Positions 21,990-34,005 of a DNA stretch of 64,000 bases are shown here, piece after piece; within the stretch, counting starts at the first letter, position 1; each line of letters begins with the position of its first letter. The notes below the pieces were generated by a model that saw only the letters and a program-made list of their open reading frames with translations, did no database searches and was not told where the DNA came from. The translations under genes and the position numbers were made by a program. The DNA comes from Proteromonas lacertae (taxonomy: Eukaryota > Sar > Bigyra > Opalinata > Proteromonadidae), in the NCBI GenBank assembly GCA_002245135.1, contig NGBS01000035.1, positions 1 through 64,000 on the forward strand, read 5' to 3'.

Positions 21990-24409
21990 TTAGAATAACG
22001 CTTTTGCAATAGCTGTTACAGCAACAACAGCACATACACCTATACTAAATTTGTTATTTGAAATTCTTTCAACACCAACTCTTTCATAAACATCATACAC
22101 TCTATTGTAAATATTTTGAATACCATATTTATTTCCATTTACTTCAGTGTTGTTTACTTCTTTTACATCTGGTTCTTTAACTGTTTTTACTTCAGTGTTG
22201 TTTACTTCTTTTACATCTGGTTCTTTAACTGTTTTTACTTCAGTGTTGTTTACTTCTTTTACATCTGGTTCTTTAACTGTTTTTACTTCAGTGTTCTTTA
22301 CTTCCTTTACATCTGGTTTTTCATCTTCTTTAGACTTTTCTATAGTTTATAGATTATACATGTATATATACGATCTTTTATCAATTTTTCTAATAATTCA
22401 ACATAATTATCATCTTTATATATATATTTTACACTATGTTTTAACATCTTCAAAATTCTCTTTGTTTCTATTTTACCTTTCCATTCTCTATTATCAGTAT
22501 ATATAATATTAAACTAAAATATACTCATAATAACGAGGAATTGTTTCAAATGATAAATCATCTCGAATTATATAACCAAACTTCTTTAATACCACTTTTA
22601 ATAAATAAAAATAATAATGTCTTCTATTTTTATTCTCCTTAAATTCTTTTCTTTGATCTTCTGTGATAGTAGAAATCTCATCATATAAAAGAGGAAATAA
22701 GATCTATATAACATAAGAGCATAATCAGTTGTATAATAATACTTTAATATCTTCCTCACCAAAACATGATTGAATTTGATCAACTGTCATATCTAAATAA
22801 TGAAAAATATCATTTTTCTGATAATCTCCTTCACCAACATAAAACTGAAGTATCTATTAATTACAAATATTTAAATAGTATTATACATCAAAATTATTTG
22901 ATTGATTTAAGCTGCTAATTGGTTTATCATCCTCTTCATCTGAATCATCATCTGAATCTGATAAACATGATGCAGATTTTTTTTTAAGTTTACTATTCTT
23001 CTTCATCTTCTTTGAATTGTTTTCCTTTGATTTTGAAGTTGTTTGATTTTCTTTTTCATTTTTTTCTTCATGGTGTTGTTGTTGTTCTTCTTGTGGTGGT
23101 GGTGGTGGAGGAGGAGGTGGTTGGTATTGATATCCACACTGAGTTTGATATGAGGTTGAACCATTATATCCCATGTTTATTGTTTGATATTTTTTACTTA
23201 TTTCCATAAATTTATTGATTATCGGTGAAGATTTGGTTTTTTTCCTTTCTTCTTCCGGTTGTTGTATATTTACTGTTTGAATAGCCTGTGGAAGAGGTGG
23301 AGGTGGTTGTTGCTCATCATACGTTTTGATATTTTCATTACAACGATTTGGAATAGGTAAAAGGCTTGATCTTCTAATGTTAATATGAGATTGCATTGTT
23401 TCTTCAATCTCACTTAATAATATCCTTTTCTGTGGACTTCTTTCTAACATTTTCACTATTAATTCTTCAATTATAGGTATTTTGTTCTTTCTGCAACTAA
23501 AATTTGGAATATAATTACAATCTAATATCAAATCACGAATTGCTATATTACTTATTTCATTAAAACAAACATTAAAAGTGTATATCTCATATAATACACA
23601 ACCCAATGCAAATACATCACTTGCTTCAGAATATGATGGAGGATTACTTGTCCATAACTCTGGCGCTATATATGGAGCTGTACTTCCGAATTGCATATCT
23701 TTTTCACCTTCATTCAAATAAAATCCAAAATCACCAATGATACATTCGTTATGATTACCTATATATATGTTTGATGGTTTTAAATTCTTGTGAATAACTC
23801 CTTTTTCATGTATATACTTCAATCCATTCACCAAGTCTTTCATAATTTCAAATATCTCTTCACATGATAACTCTTGGTTACTTTCACGTTTTCTTTTAAT
23901 TAACCCTTAACAAATCACCATTTTCGATGTTTTCTGTGTAAAGATAGAAAGTAAAATTGGAATCACTATAAACAATGTCTTTATATACCATAATTTTTCT
24001 GTCTCTAAGCTCCTCTAAAGCTTTCATCCTCTCTTTACATTCTTCTACCACTTTAGAATCACATTCACCCAATTTTACCTCTGTTTTAACTAGTACTTCA
24101 TAGCTGTGTTCTACTAAACTCTTAATACCATGTGGGCTATTTCCTAACATTCTAATTTCATTGTCATGCATTGTTGATAATTCCATAGATATTATTACAT
24201 AAACACTTTTACATAAGAGCTTGGCTTGACTAAACAATTTTCTAAATATATTTACATACCAATTTAAACAATTCATTTCAACTGTATAACATCAGATATG
24301 TCATTAAGAAGTGAAATGTGTTGGTAAGTTATAATTAATTCTATAAGTCGTTAAATCAATTTATACATACTTATATTACTCACTTCAACCAAAGTACCAT
24401 AGCCATATG
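21990..24409 (-). CDS. Tail-anchored pseudokinase with 16-residue repeats
   Basis: The kinase fold is clear: a loop STYGYGTLVEV near 24400, ENGDLL hinge, YIHEKGVIHKNLKPSNIYI, GDFGFYL, YIAPELW and DVFALGCVLYEIYTF. The catalytic HRD is HKN, so the base Asp is replaced by Asn and phosphotransfer is unlikely. After the domain come Pro-rich and Lys/Ser/Asp-rich linkers, then through introns near 22870, 22700, 22500 and 22355 a helical region (FETIPRYYE..), repeats of KTVKEPDVKEVNNTEV and a C-terminal membrane helix (GVCAVVAVTAIAKALF) ending the protein. A one-base frame break sits at the GGG of 23904-23906, between ENGDLLR and the following KRKRES. The 5' exons are uncertain: no ATG is in frame just before the Gly loop. 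Confidence 0.65.
22141..22321. repeat. 48-bp coding tandem repeat, about 3.7 copies
   Basis: Units start at 22141, 22189, 22237 and 22285. Read on the minus strand, each encodes the 16 residues KTVKEPDVKEVNNTEV. The three full copies are nearly identical; the last is partial and diverged. They lie in the pseudokinase gene just before its membrane anchor and look like a charged, extended spacer. Exact copy number could differ between strains. Confidence 0.9.
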
Positions 24410-24469
24410 TTGAATGTACTGTGGTTTATCCTCAAAATAAAAAAGAATATTATATGAAACGATAAAAAT

Positions 24470-24498
24470 GAGCTTGAAGGTTTGATAATTTATTTTGA
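24470..24498 (-). promoter_or_regulatory. CAAGCTTG / TCAAAATAAA element
   Basis: Minus strand: TCAAAATAAATTATCAAACC then TTCAAGCTC. It matches the copy at 21833-21862 over most positions, including the full TCAAAATAAATTATCAA part, and precedes the pseudokinase gene. Confidence 0.5.
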
Positions 24499-24627
24499 AT
24501 ATTCTAATGTTGTTATTTAAAAAATCAATAATTTCAAAAATAGTATGTAGTTTTTAAACATTTTAATCCTTATTTTATTATAATTTGATGTGTATAAAAT
24601 TAACATTATTAATTCATAAATCTATTC

Positions 24628-27122
24628 TTATTGGCGCACAGATGGGTGAGATTCAGTTTTTCTACATCTACATAACAAAATTCCTACAATAGCAACTGTT
24701 AGTATTATCACTACAACTACTAATCCTGCTATTATTGCTATTAACATAGTTGTTGATATACCTTCATCATCTTTATTATCATCTTTATTTCCGTCATTAT
24801 TTGGCTTGGTTGGATATATTGTTTTATTTTCTACATTTGTTACTTCAAATTTTGCATCTTTGAATATTGTAGTTTGCTCTAATTTATCACTTTGTATTTT
24901 GATTTCATTACTTAGTCTGTCAGAACCTTTTAATTTCTCTGCTACATCTTCAATTGTTCCTTTTGGTATATCTTCTGGCACTTTTATTATTGCTTCAATT
25001 TTCATTTCATTTGCTAATCGTCTTAGCTTTTGATTGTCATTTGATATAACAACTTCAATATCTTCTCTTTTCAATTCTATTTCTTTTTCGTGGTATATTT
25101 GGATTATTGAATCTTTTATTATATTCTTATCATCTTCACTCAATTCATATATTATTGTTGATGATGCAATATTTGATATAGTAATTTCTATACCAATTTT
25201 TTCTATCGGTTTTGGTGTTGTCGGTTTTACAGTTGTAGGTTTAGGAGTAGTTGGAAATTGGGTTGATGTTGGATTTGGTGTTGGATTTTTAGTTGTTGGA
25301 ATAATTGTTGTGGGATTTTCTTCAGATGTATGATAATTAACCATTTCCACTTCTCTATCAATTACAATTTCAGTTTGACTGAAAAACGAATAGTCTTTTT
25401 CTAGTAATTTAGGTTTTATTTGTTCTGCTACTATCATTTGAGTAATTATATCTTTAACTTCTTGTTCTTCCGTTGCTGAGAATATATAAAAGTTATAAGC
25501 CAGTTTATTATCACTAGTAATAACAGCTACATACATTAATGATGAAATATCAGCTTCAAATGGATATGAAAGTAATTCATATACTGCATTATATACAGCA
25601 TTAAATCGACCTATTGAAACTAAATCACTTTGTATATTAGTTATGTTCAGACTAAATTGATATTCTTTTCTTCCAAATGGTGCTTCAACTTTCTTACATT
25701 CAATTGCTGGTTCCCATTCTGCTTGATCTGTTCCTGTTTCTTCTGGTCCTTTACAATATCTTGATGATACACCCCATGTTGTTGATGATGTACAAGGTAT
25801 AAATGCAGTTTCACCAGCAGCTGCATTATTAAAACCACCATTAGTTTTACAGTATGATCCTTCTATAAATATTGATATATATGTTTCAATAATTTCTGAT
25901 TTACGAGTAACACCTGTTATCTTATAATCTGTTCGTGAAGATTCAGCTGTTGGAGTTCCTGATATTGTACCAAATTCATTAATTGATAATCCTGATGGTA
26001 AGTCATCAGCAATATATGCAATAATACCAACTGATTTCTCATACATAATTGGATCAATTGAAACATTTACAAAGAATGAGTATAATTTATCTGGATATAC
26101 TAACTCTGGTTTAGCATTTAAACATTCTGAATCATCAATTGTTTCATCCCAAGTCTGATCTTCATTACATTTTCTTCTTTCATACCCATCATTACCATTT
26201 CTACATGGAATTTCTCCAAATGAACCGACTGTAGTTTCAGAGAATCCATCTCTTTCTGGACATGTCTTATCCACAACTCTTATACTCATTTCAAATTTAT
26301 TCTTCCATTCATCTTCTGCATAAAATACATATTGTTTATTATCTTGCATTTCTTCTGGTGTTCCAGATATTAAACCTGTTGATGGATTTAATGTAATACC
26401 ACTTGGCAATTCTGGTTCTACTAAAAACTTAGAAATTGATGAAATTGTTGGTAACATATTATTCATTGCTACTCCTGCTTTAAGTACTAATGATTTTGTG
26501 TTGTAAATAAATGTAACTGGTTTTAATTTCTTACATGTTGATTCATCTATAATGTTATAACCTCCATTTGAAGTTTTAAATGTCAAAGTTTGGTTGTTAT
26601 ATGCATGATTAACGAAAATAGTAGCTACTTTTTCACTATTTTCATTTACAACACCTTCTATTGAACCATCATTGTTGTTAATTGATAATCCAGAGGGTAA
26701 GTTTTCTGCCCATATTCTTGTAACAGCAACATTACATTCTGGTGCTGATATGCGGTAATATACTTCATTATGTAAATGAAACTCTCTTCCTACTCCATAT
26801 CTACAAAAAGCTTTTACAATGTTCAAAGTTATAACCACAGTTATAACCTCATCACCATTTCCAATACGAACTTGGTATTTTGTAGGTGGCATTGGTAATA
26901 TAGCTTTACCCTTGATTGTTGGGTAATTCACTTCGAAACCAATTAAAGGAGGATAGACTGTAAATTGTGAAGGAATAAATGTGCATGATACATGGATATC
27001 TATATCATCACCCACTTGATATTCGTTTTGAATATCGATGTTACACGACTGTGAGGCAACTACAAAATGAAATATATAAAAATACCCAAAGCAATAATGA
27101 ATAGTATAATACAGAATCTCAT
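24628..27122 (-). CDS. Cell-surface protein with putative-Ig and Cys modules
   Basis: Start at 27122 gives signal peptide MRFCIILFIIALVASQSC after a 26-nt intron. The ectodomain alternates putative-Ig (He_PIG) repeats, seen as LPSGLSINNNDGSIEG, LPSGITLNPSTGLISGTP and LPSGLSINEFGTISGTP, with short Cys modules of the type C..(D/N)GF..T..G....PC....G...R.C. A Thr/Pro-rich stalk (TTPKPTTVKPTTPKP) leads to a second folded region of about 110 residues. One membrane helix (TMLIAIIAGLVVVVIILTVAI) is followed by a short basic tail. About 810 residues. The layout points to adhesion or ligand sensing at the plasma membrane. The near-membrane region may be a SEA-like domain but no cleavage motif is obvious. 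Intact frame. Confidence 0.85.
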
Positions 27123-27898
27123 ATTCAATACTACAAAAATTAAATAATCTGTTTTTGAATATATATCTTATTTAAATCTAAACTAATCACTACACTTTAT
27201 ACCTGACAGAATTTTTACAGGTTTTTTACATAAAATCATATTCCTTTATTATACCATCATTTTATAATATCTACAAATATAAACTTTCTGAGATAATATT
27301 CTATCAAATCTCTAACGGATAAAGAAAATAAATCATTAACACACATATTCCATTATCTTCCTAATTATAACATCATTCAAGAAATAATTCAAATATTTAA
27401 CACATTTATTTCAACATATCTTGTTTATCTAAATCAATTAATTAATTATCTCCAATTATTGACTCTTTATAACTATCAATCCAATAACAACTACATGATA
27501 TATTGATATAACTACGGAATAACCTTCAACGATATTTGATTAGGGAATTTTTAATTCATTATGTCTTTATTCATCATTCTGTTTTCTATTACTTTAAATA
27601 TCTCATCTATAATGTTTTATCATCTTGAACTCTTACCAACACACTTTTGTAACTAATAATCTCATTCTTTATCTATTCTTATATAGAATATGCTCGTATA
27701 CATCATAGTTATTTCCAAGAAGCGATTTATAATCTTCTATTTGCATTCTGGAACAAGATTTCAGAAAAAGAAAAAATTGAAACGATTAAAAACGAATATA
27801 ATTATATTTATGAATAAAAACAATTCAGAGAAGCATTTACATAGAATAACACACATATATACAACAACAACAGAAATATTAAAAAGAAAAATAAGTGA
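27123..27898. other. AT-rich intergenic region
   Basis: About 780 bp between two minus-strand genes; it should contain the promoter of the putative-Ig gene and the 3' end of TTC27. The 73-codon plus frame at 27690-27911 lacks any recognisable domain and overlaps the TTC27 stop, so I do not call it. No CAAGCTTG copy was found here. Confidence 0.4.
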
Positions 27899-30800
27899 TT
27901 ATTTGATATAACTCTTCAATTCTTCAAATTTTGTTAATAAATTCTTATAACCATCAAAATTACCATATTTTTCTTTACCTTCAATCAACACTGGATCAAT
28001 AAACATCTTTAATTCATTTCTATACATAAAATAAACATAATTCATAATAATTATATACAAATGAGAATTTTCTATATCTTTTATATTCATTTCCATCAAT
28101 TTAATCATACCTATACATAAATCACTAAACAGATTTTCATTATCTTTCCACTGAGATTGTTTTAAGTTTCTACATTCAGTCATATAACAATTCTTAGCTT
28201 CACTAATTCTTTTTGTACTTTCATTAAATAAACCATAAATATACCATACTTTATAATTACACTTTATCTATTACAATATAATAATAAATACTGATATATA
28301 TATTTATACTTCAGATGTTATTCTTTTCAGTAATTCTCCACATTTATTAATCAAAAACACTTTCGTTATTGATTCTTCTTCTTCAATTGTTGTTGTTGTT
28401 GATGTATTTTCATTATTATCATTTGCTTGTTGAGATTGTTCTTGTTGTTCTTGTTGTTGTATAGATCGATCATTATCTTCCAATTCTTCTAAAATTGGTT
28501 TTAATTCATTCATATTCAATATTATCTCATCATCATCATCGTTTTTATTCTTATTATCATCTTCATCATCATCATCTTCATCAGTTTTATCATTTTTATA
28601 ATTCAATATTCCATTGATTAAATCATACAATATCTTATCATTCACTTCATATCCAACAGAAGCGTCATTCTTCTTCTTCTTCAAATCAATTAATCGATTG
28701 ATAGACACAATACATTGTCCATATTGATGTGAAGCTAATGAAATCACTTCCATATTCTCCCAACATCTCCAATTATCATATAACAATTTACAAGCAATCA
28801 TTTGAGGTTTATAAGCATATAATGGCTTCTTTAATTGTAATAATATTCCACTGATATTTGCCCAAGCTTCACCATTATTTGGATCTATTACTACTACTCT
28901 TGTGAAGGCTTTAAGTGCTAAATTATAATCATCAATTCTCATTGCGCAGATTCCTAATAAAAATTGAGTTTCTTCATTTAAACTATTAATTGAAGTCTAT
29001 ATAATAACAAATATAAATAATTTATTAATATAAAATATATAATACTGCTAATTTAAAATGTTCAGTTGCTTCTTTAAAATCTTCTTTATTATAATAATAT
29101 TGACCTAATAACCTTTGAGCTCGACTGTATTTGTGCTTACTTAATTCCCATGATTCTTCAAAATACTTTGGATTGTTTTCTATATCACCTAATAAGCAAT
29201 ATAATTCAGGATCTCTTTCATGTTTTAATCTTTCCATTATCTATTATTTTTATAAATAAAAATACTAAAAAATATATATTTTTATACTATTTCTTTTGCT
29301 TGACTATTTTGTCCACTAATCATTTTACATACAATCATTTTATTATAAACTTTCAACTGTTTATATATTTCAAATGCAGATTCACTTATTCCACAAGCTA
29401 AATATCTCTTAGCGAGTGATTCTAATAATAACCATCTTGGTGGAAATGGAGTTTCATGAATAAACTAAATAATAATAATAATAATAATAATATATATATA
29501 TATATACTAATAATCTTCTATCAGCTTTCTCAGATTCTTCAATTGTCTTTTTATTTGACTGAGTTAATGTCAAATTATTCGTATGTTGATCAATTAACAC
29601 TTGTAATTGTAAAAGTGATCTTTCTTTCATGCTATTATTCTCAAATTCAACCAATGAACGTAAATATAAACCTAATGAATAAACCATCCAATTGGTTGGA
29701 TGAATTAATGTCCTTTCAATATATGGTTTCATTTGTTCATTTACTAGTCCTTGTTTGGCATTACTATTCTTGATATTGAGGCAATAACATAATATAATAA
29801 TCTATTTTAATATATATATATATATATATACTTGATCTATAGTTTTAAGTGATGTTGGATGTAAAATATCTTCATCTTCAGTATTATATTTTATTTTTTC
29901 TAATAGAATTGTATCACTTTCACTCTCTTCATATGTATAATTACGAGGTAATGCTTCTATTTTGTCAGTTTCTGTGTCTTTCTCTGAACTTTTAGCTTTT
30001 ATTACTAATTTACTGAATTCAATTGTTTGATATTTTGTGGATTTACTTAATGCTCCTGATTCTTCAAGTATTAAACCAGAAGCTATAATTATAAACAATA
30101 GAATATAATAGAGAATATATACATTCTTTAGCTTTTTTAAAATATTCTAAACTTTTGTTTATTTCTCCAATCTTATTCTTATAAATTCCATATTCAATAA
30201 ATAATCTAATTTTAATAGGATTCTTCTCAGGTAAATTGCTAAGTAAATAACTGTAATTATTATTTAATTCTTTGATTAAATAGTCTGGAAAATCAGAAGT
30301 AGATTGCATTGTTTCTAAGTGTCGATCTAATAAACCAAATAAATAAATATATATATATATACATCCTGCTCTTGTACACCATAATTCTAATGATGGAATT
30401 CGTAGTGATTCTTCTGTTTGTTGTTGTTGTTGTTGTTTTAATAAACACACAATAATTGAATGACTCATTATTAAATATTCACTACATTTAATCAAAGGAT
30501 ATGCTTTCTATATATATAATAATATAATAATAATATAATATACAAGTGAATCAATAGATAATAATAGAGAAATTCTCATTTCTAGACAATTATCATCATC
30601 TTTTACTATTTCTTCTTTTTCTTTGTCATTTTTTTTATATTCTTCAAAATATTTGATATTTGTATATTTCTGTATTTCATCTTCTTCGGGTAATGGACCA
30701 GTATAATTGATTTGGAGATAATATTCTAAGTAACTGGCACTTAATAAAAGTAGGAGAAAAGATCTGTATTTCTCTTGTAGTTTACTCATTCCTTCATTGA

Positions 30801-31204
30801 TAAATGTATTTACTTCATGTTCTAACATATTAACAAACGCAGGAAAACTGTTAATATTCTTTGAAATTGTGTGAATTGAAGACTTTTGAGTTAAGAAGCT
30901 TTTAAAAATTGGAGAGAGAAAAACTTTTGGGTAATTTGCTTCTACAATGAATTTACTCAAATAGAGTACTTCACATTCTAAAGTTCTGAATTCTACATCT
31001 TCACAATCATCATCATCAGTCAAAATACGAGGATTTGATTTAATTAATTCATCAATAGCACTTTTATTGTGTAATATTACATAATCAGCTAAATCCACCA
31101 AATTGAAACTTTCTTTATCTTCAGCCCTATTTATAGATTAGAATAGAAGTGAAATACATAGGAACTGGTGGTATTCCTTCTAAAATATCAAAATCATCAT
31201 CCAT
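27899..31204 (-). CDS. TTC27: TTC27/Emw1-like tetratricopeptide protein
   Basis: Start at 31204 reads MDDDFDILEGIPPVPM, joined by a 31-nt intron to AEDKESFNLVDLADYV. At least seven exons follow, separated by introns near 30480-30510, 30065-30120, 29800-29830, 29460-29510, 29240-29290, 28990-29040 and 28265-28310. The diagnostic part is the C-terminal TPR block, with ALKAFTRVVVIDPNNGEAWA and then NISGILLQLKK..ACKLLYDNWRCWENM, which matches the TTC27 pattern of an Asn-Asn-x-Glu-Ala-Trp TPR followed by a Trp-rich one. TTC27 is a conserved eukaryotic protein that assists maturation of selected large complexes. An Asp/Glu and Gln-rich insert (about 28420-28600) interrupts the last third. About 950 residues. 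Confidence 0.85.
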
Positions 31205-31400
31205 TCAATAATAATACAAAATGTAAAGTGTATTTAAATTGTGTATTTGGTGTATTTATTAGTTTAGGTTATTGAAAATTTACCCAAAAAGTAACCGATT
31301 CTTATCGTTTCATTTCCTTATTACATAGATCAGCGTTTTATCAACAGCTTATTATCTTGTAAACCATCGAAATCAATAGGAATATTATAGAAAGAAGAAA

Positions 31401-33751
31401 ATGACGGAAGTTACAGAAGATGTTAATGATAAAGTGATTTATGAAGGCTATATGAAAAAACAAGTATAATAAAAATTAACTTATATATCCTAGAATTATT
31501 TTAAAAAATGGCAAGACTATTGGTTTAGGCTGTACAACGAAACACTTCACTATTATATATCCAATGATTCTTATTCATCCAAAGGCTTTATCGCAATTAG
31601 AGATATGACAGACATTCGTACGACTTCTGTGAAGGATTATGATTTTTGTATTTTCATTTCGACAGTAACAGGTTCCTCTTTTTACCTAGCAACCAAATCA
31701 TCAGCAGGTCAAAGAGTATGGTTTCAACATCTTTGGAAGACGCGAAACAAAGTTATTGCCGAAATTGGTAGAGAAACTCTAAAGAATGAAGATAGTGAAA
31801 AAATGAAGGTGTTTAGTGATGAAGATATATATAGAATATGTAGTTTTATACTAAGTCCCAGTAATGCTTCACAACTGAGAGATTACCTAAAATTGCTAAA
31901 GAATTGTACTGAATATCTTAAAGTAGATGAATTAGAAAAATTTAGAGATAAATTTATAAATATAATAAACGATAGTAAAGAAACTAATAAAACATTATGG
32001 ACACACGGTATGGAAAGAATAAGCGACCAGATCTTACACAATATATCCAAAGATTATATAGAAAAAGTAAAACAAGCAATTGCCAATAAAGTACCAGGTA
32101 CAGAAAAGGATGAAGAGAAGAAAAATAACATGGTAGTTGCACAGATTATAAACATTGAGAAAATTTATAAGTTTGGTAGAAGGCTTGGTTCTGGGACCTT
32201 TAGTACAGTTCATATTGGTCAGGACAAGAGGACTGGTGAAAAATTTGCAATTAAATGTATTAGAAAGTGTAAATTATCGAAAGATGATTTGAATGGATTA
32301 TTTGTATATATCAATTTCTTTATTTTTTAATATTTTTATATATAGATGGAAGTAGATGTAATGGTTCGTTTAAAATCCCATCCTAACATAGTCAATTTCA
32401 TAGGATTTTATCAAGATGTAAAGTATTATTATTTAGTACAAGAACTTTGTTTAGGTGGAGAATTATTCAGTAGAATAGTGGAAAGAACTTTTTACAGCGA
32501 GCTTGAAGCTCGAGGAATTAGTCGAACATTAATAGCGACAATTGGTTACTGCCACATGAAAGGGATAGTTCATCGTGATTTAAAGCCAGAGAATATATTG
32601 CTTTCTACTAGAGATGACGATTATTCATTAAAAGTAGCTGATTTTGGCTTTGCTAGACAAGTTGCTTATTCGAATAATAATCTCTTAAAAACAAGTTGTG
32701 GATCTCCAGGTTATGTAGCTCCAGAAATATTGTTAAAACAACCTTATGGTCCAAGCGTTGATATGTGGAGTTTAGGTGTAATTATATATATATTATTATG
32801 TGGATATCCTCCATTTCATAGTGATAATCAATCTGTGTTATTTAGTTTAATAAAGAAAGGAGAATATGTGTTTGATTCTCCATATTGGGATCATGTCAGT
32901 ACAACTGCAAAGGATTTAATTTCACATTTGTTGGTGGTTAATCCTGAGGAAAGATTTACAGCCAAACAAGCATTAGAACATCCTTGGTTGAATTTTGATG
33001 AAGATTCAAATAATAATTTAAGAAAAATAACCAAAACACCTCAAGCTAATTTAGAATCTGCTATTCATATGTTGGAACAATTTAATGCACGAAGGAAATT
33101 CAAATCAGGCGTTAGAGCTGTAATAAGTGGTATAAGAATACGAAAAATGACAGCTGAGTTATCTAAAATGAAGCCAAGTATAATGAATGATCAAACAAAA
33201 GATAGACCAAATGTTTATTTATCTACTGTTGATAAGAAAGGTATATATTTATATATATTAATATTATTCATTTATATATAGATAAAAATTTCAAACATTT
33301 ACTTCGTTCTTCACCTGAATTTCTTTCTCCAGTGATTGGTGAATTACCTCCAGGTGTTTCGCTGCTTATTGAAGATGATGTAATCAACATATATGGCTGG
33401 TGGTTAAAAATAATACCATCCTGCTTAATGAAGTATAATATAGTTGCAAATTCAGATGTATATGTAATGGCTCAACCTCCTGCTTATTCTGTATATTTTG
33501 AACGTCAAATTGCTTTGAAATACCGATCTTTACTTTCAATTGATGATTTACATATAGTAAGAGAAGATCCAAGTAATAATAGTCCAGAATTAGGAAAGAT
33601 AGAAGGTGAAAGTGAAGTATTAGGTATTATGACAACAACAAATATTGATGGTGAATGGTTACAAGTTTATGGAACTCAATTTAATGAAAGTAGAGAAGGT
33701 TGGACTTTAATTAATGATAATAAAACTAAATTTTTAGAAAGAGTTGAATAG
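31401..33751 (+). CDS. PH domain plus CAMK-type protein kinase
   Basis: ATG 31401. A 30-nt intron near 31464-31493 splits the PH domain (YEGYMKKQ | NYFKKWQDYWFRLYNETLHYY..VWFQHLW). A helical middle follows (residues about 130-250). The kinase domain begins GRRLGSGTFSTVHIG with AIKCIRK, has an intron of about 42 nt inside, then HRDLKPEN, ADFGFA, CGSPGYVAPEIL and MWSLGVIIYILLCGYPPF, typical of CAMK kinases. A third intron near 33240-33281 precedes a C-terminal region of about 170 residues with two SH3-like strand-rich segments (GEWLQVYG..EGWTLI). No calmodulin site or EF-hands seen. The order resembles protein kinase D, but without C1 domains. All key residues are present, so it should be active. 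Confidence 0.87.
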
Positions 33752-34005
33752 TATATTATAGTAGTATTTCTTTTTTTCTCTCTGTTTTTCATTTTTTTAA
33801 ACAAAATAACAATTAATTATATAATATTAAAATAATCATCAAACAGTTCTATCTTTTCTTCTTATGAAATTACTTCTATTTTTATTAATTTAATATGTAA
33901 AATAGTTATTCATTTTCTTTTTTACATAAAGATAAAGAATGAATATTACAACCAACAATCAAAAAATTTAATAAATAAAATGATTATATAAGGAAAAATT
34001 ACATT

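Noticed and set aside
22116-22506. Two plus-strand frames with repeated FTSGSLTVFTSV units
   Set aside because: They are the reverse of the 16-residue repeat in the pseudokinase tail, where the frame joins to a kinase domain and a membrane anchor.
27690-27911. 73-codon plus-strand frame
   Set aside because: Basic, low-complexity product overlapping the TTC27 stop; no supporting motif.
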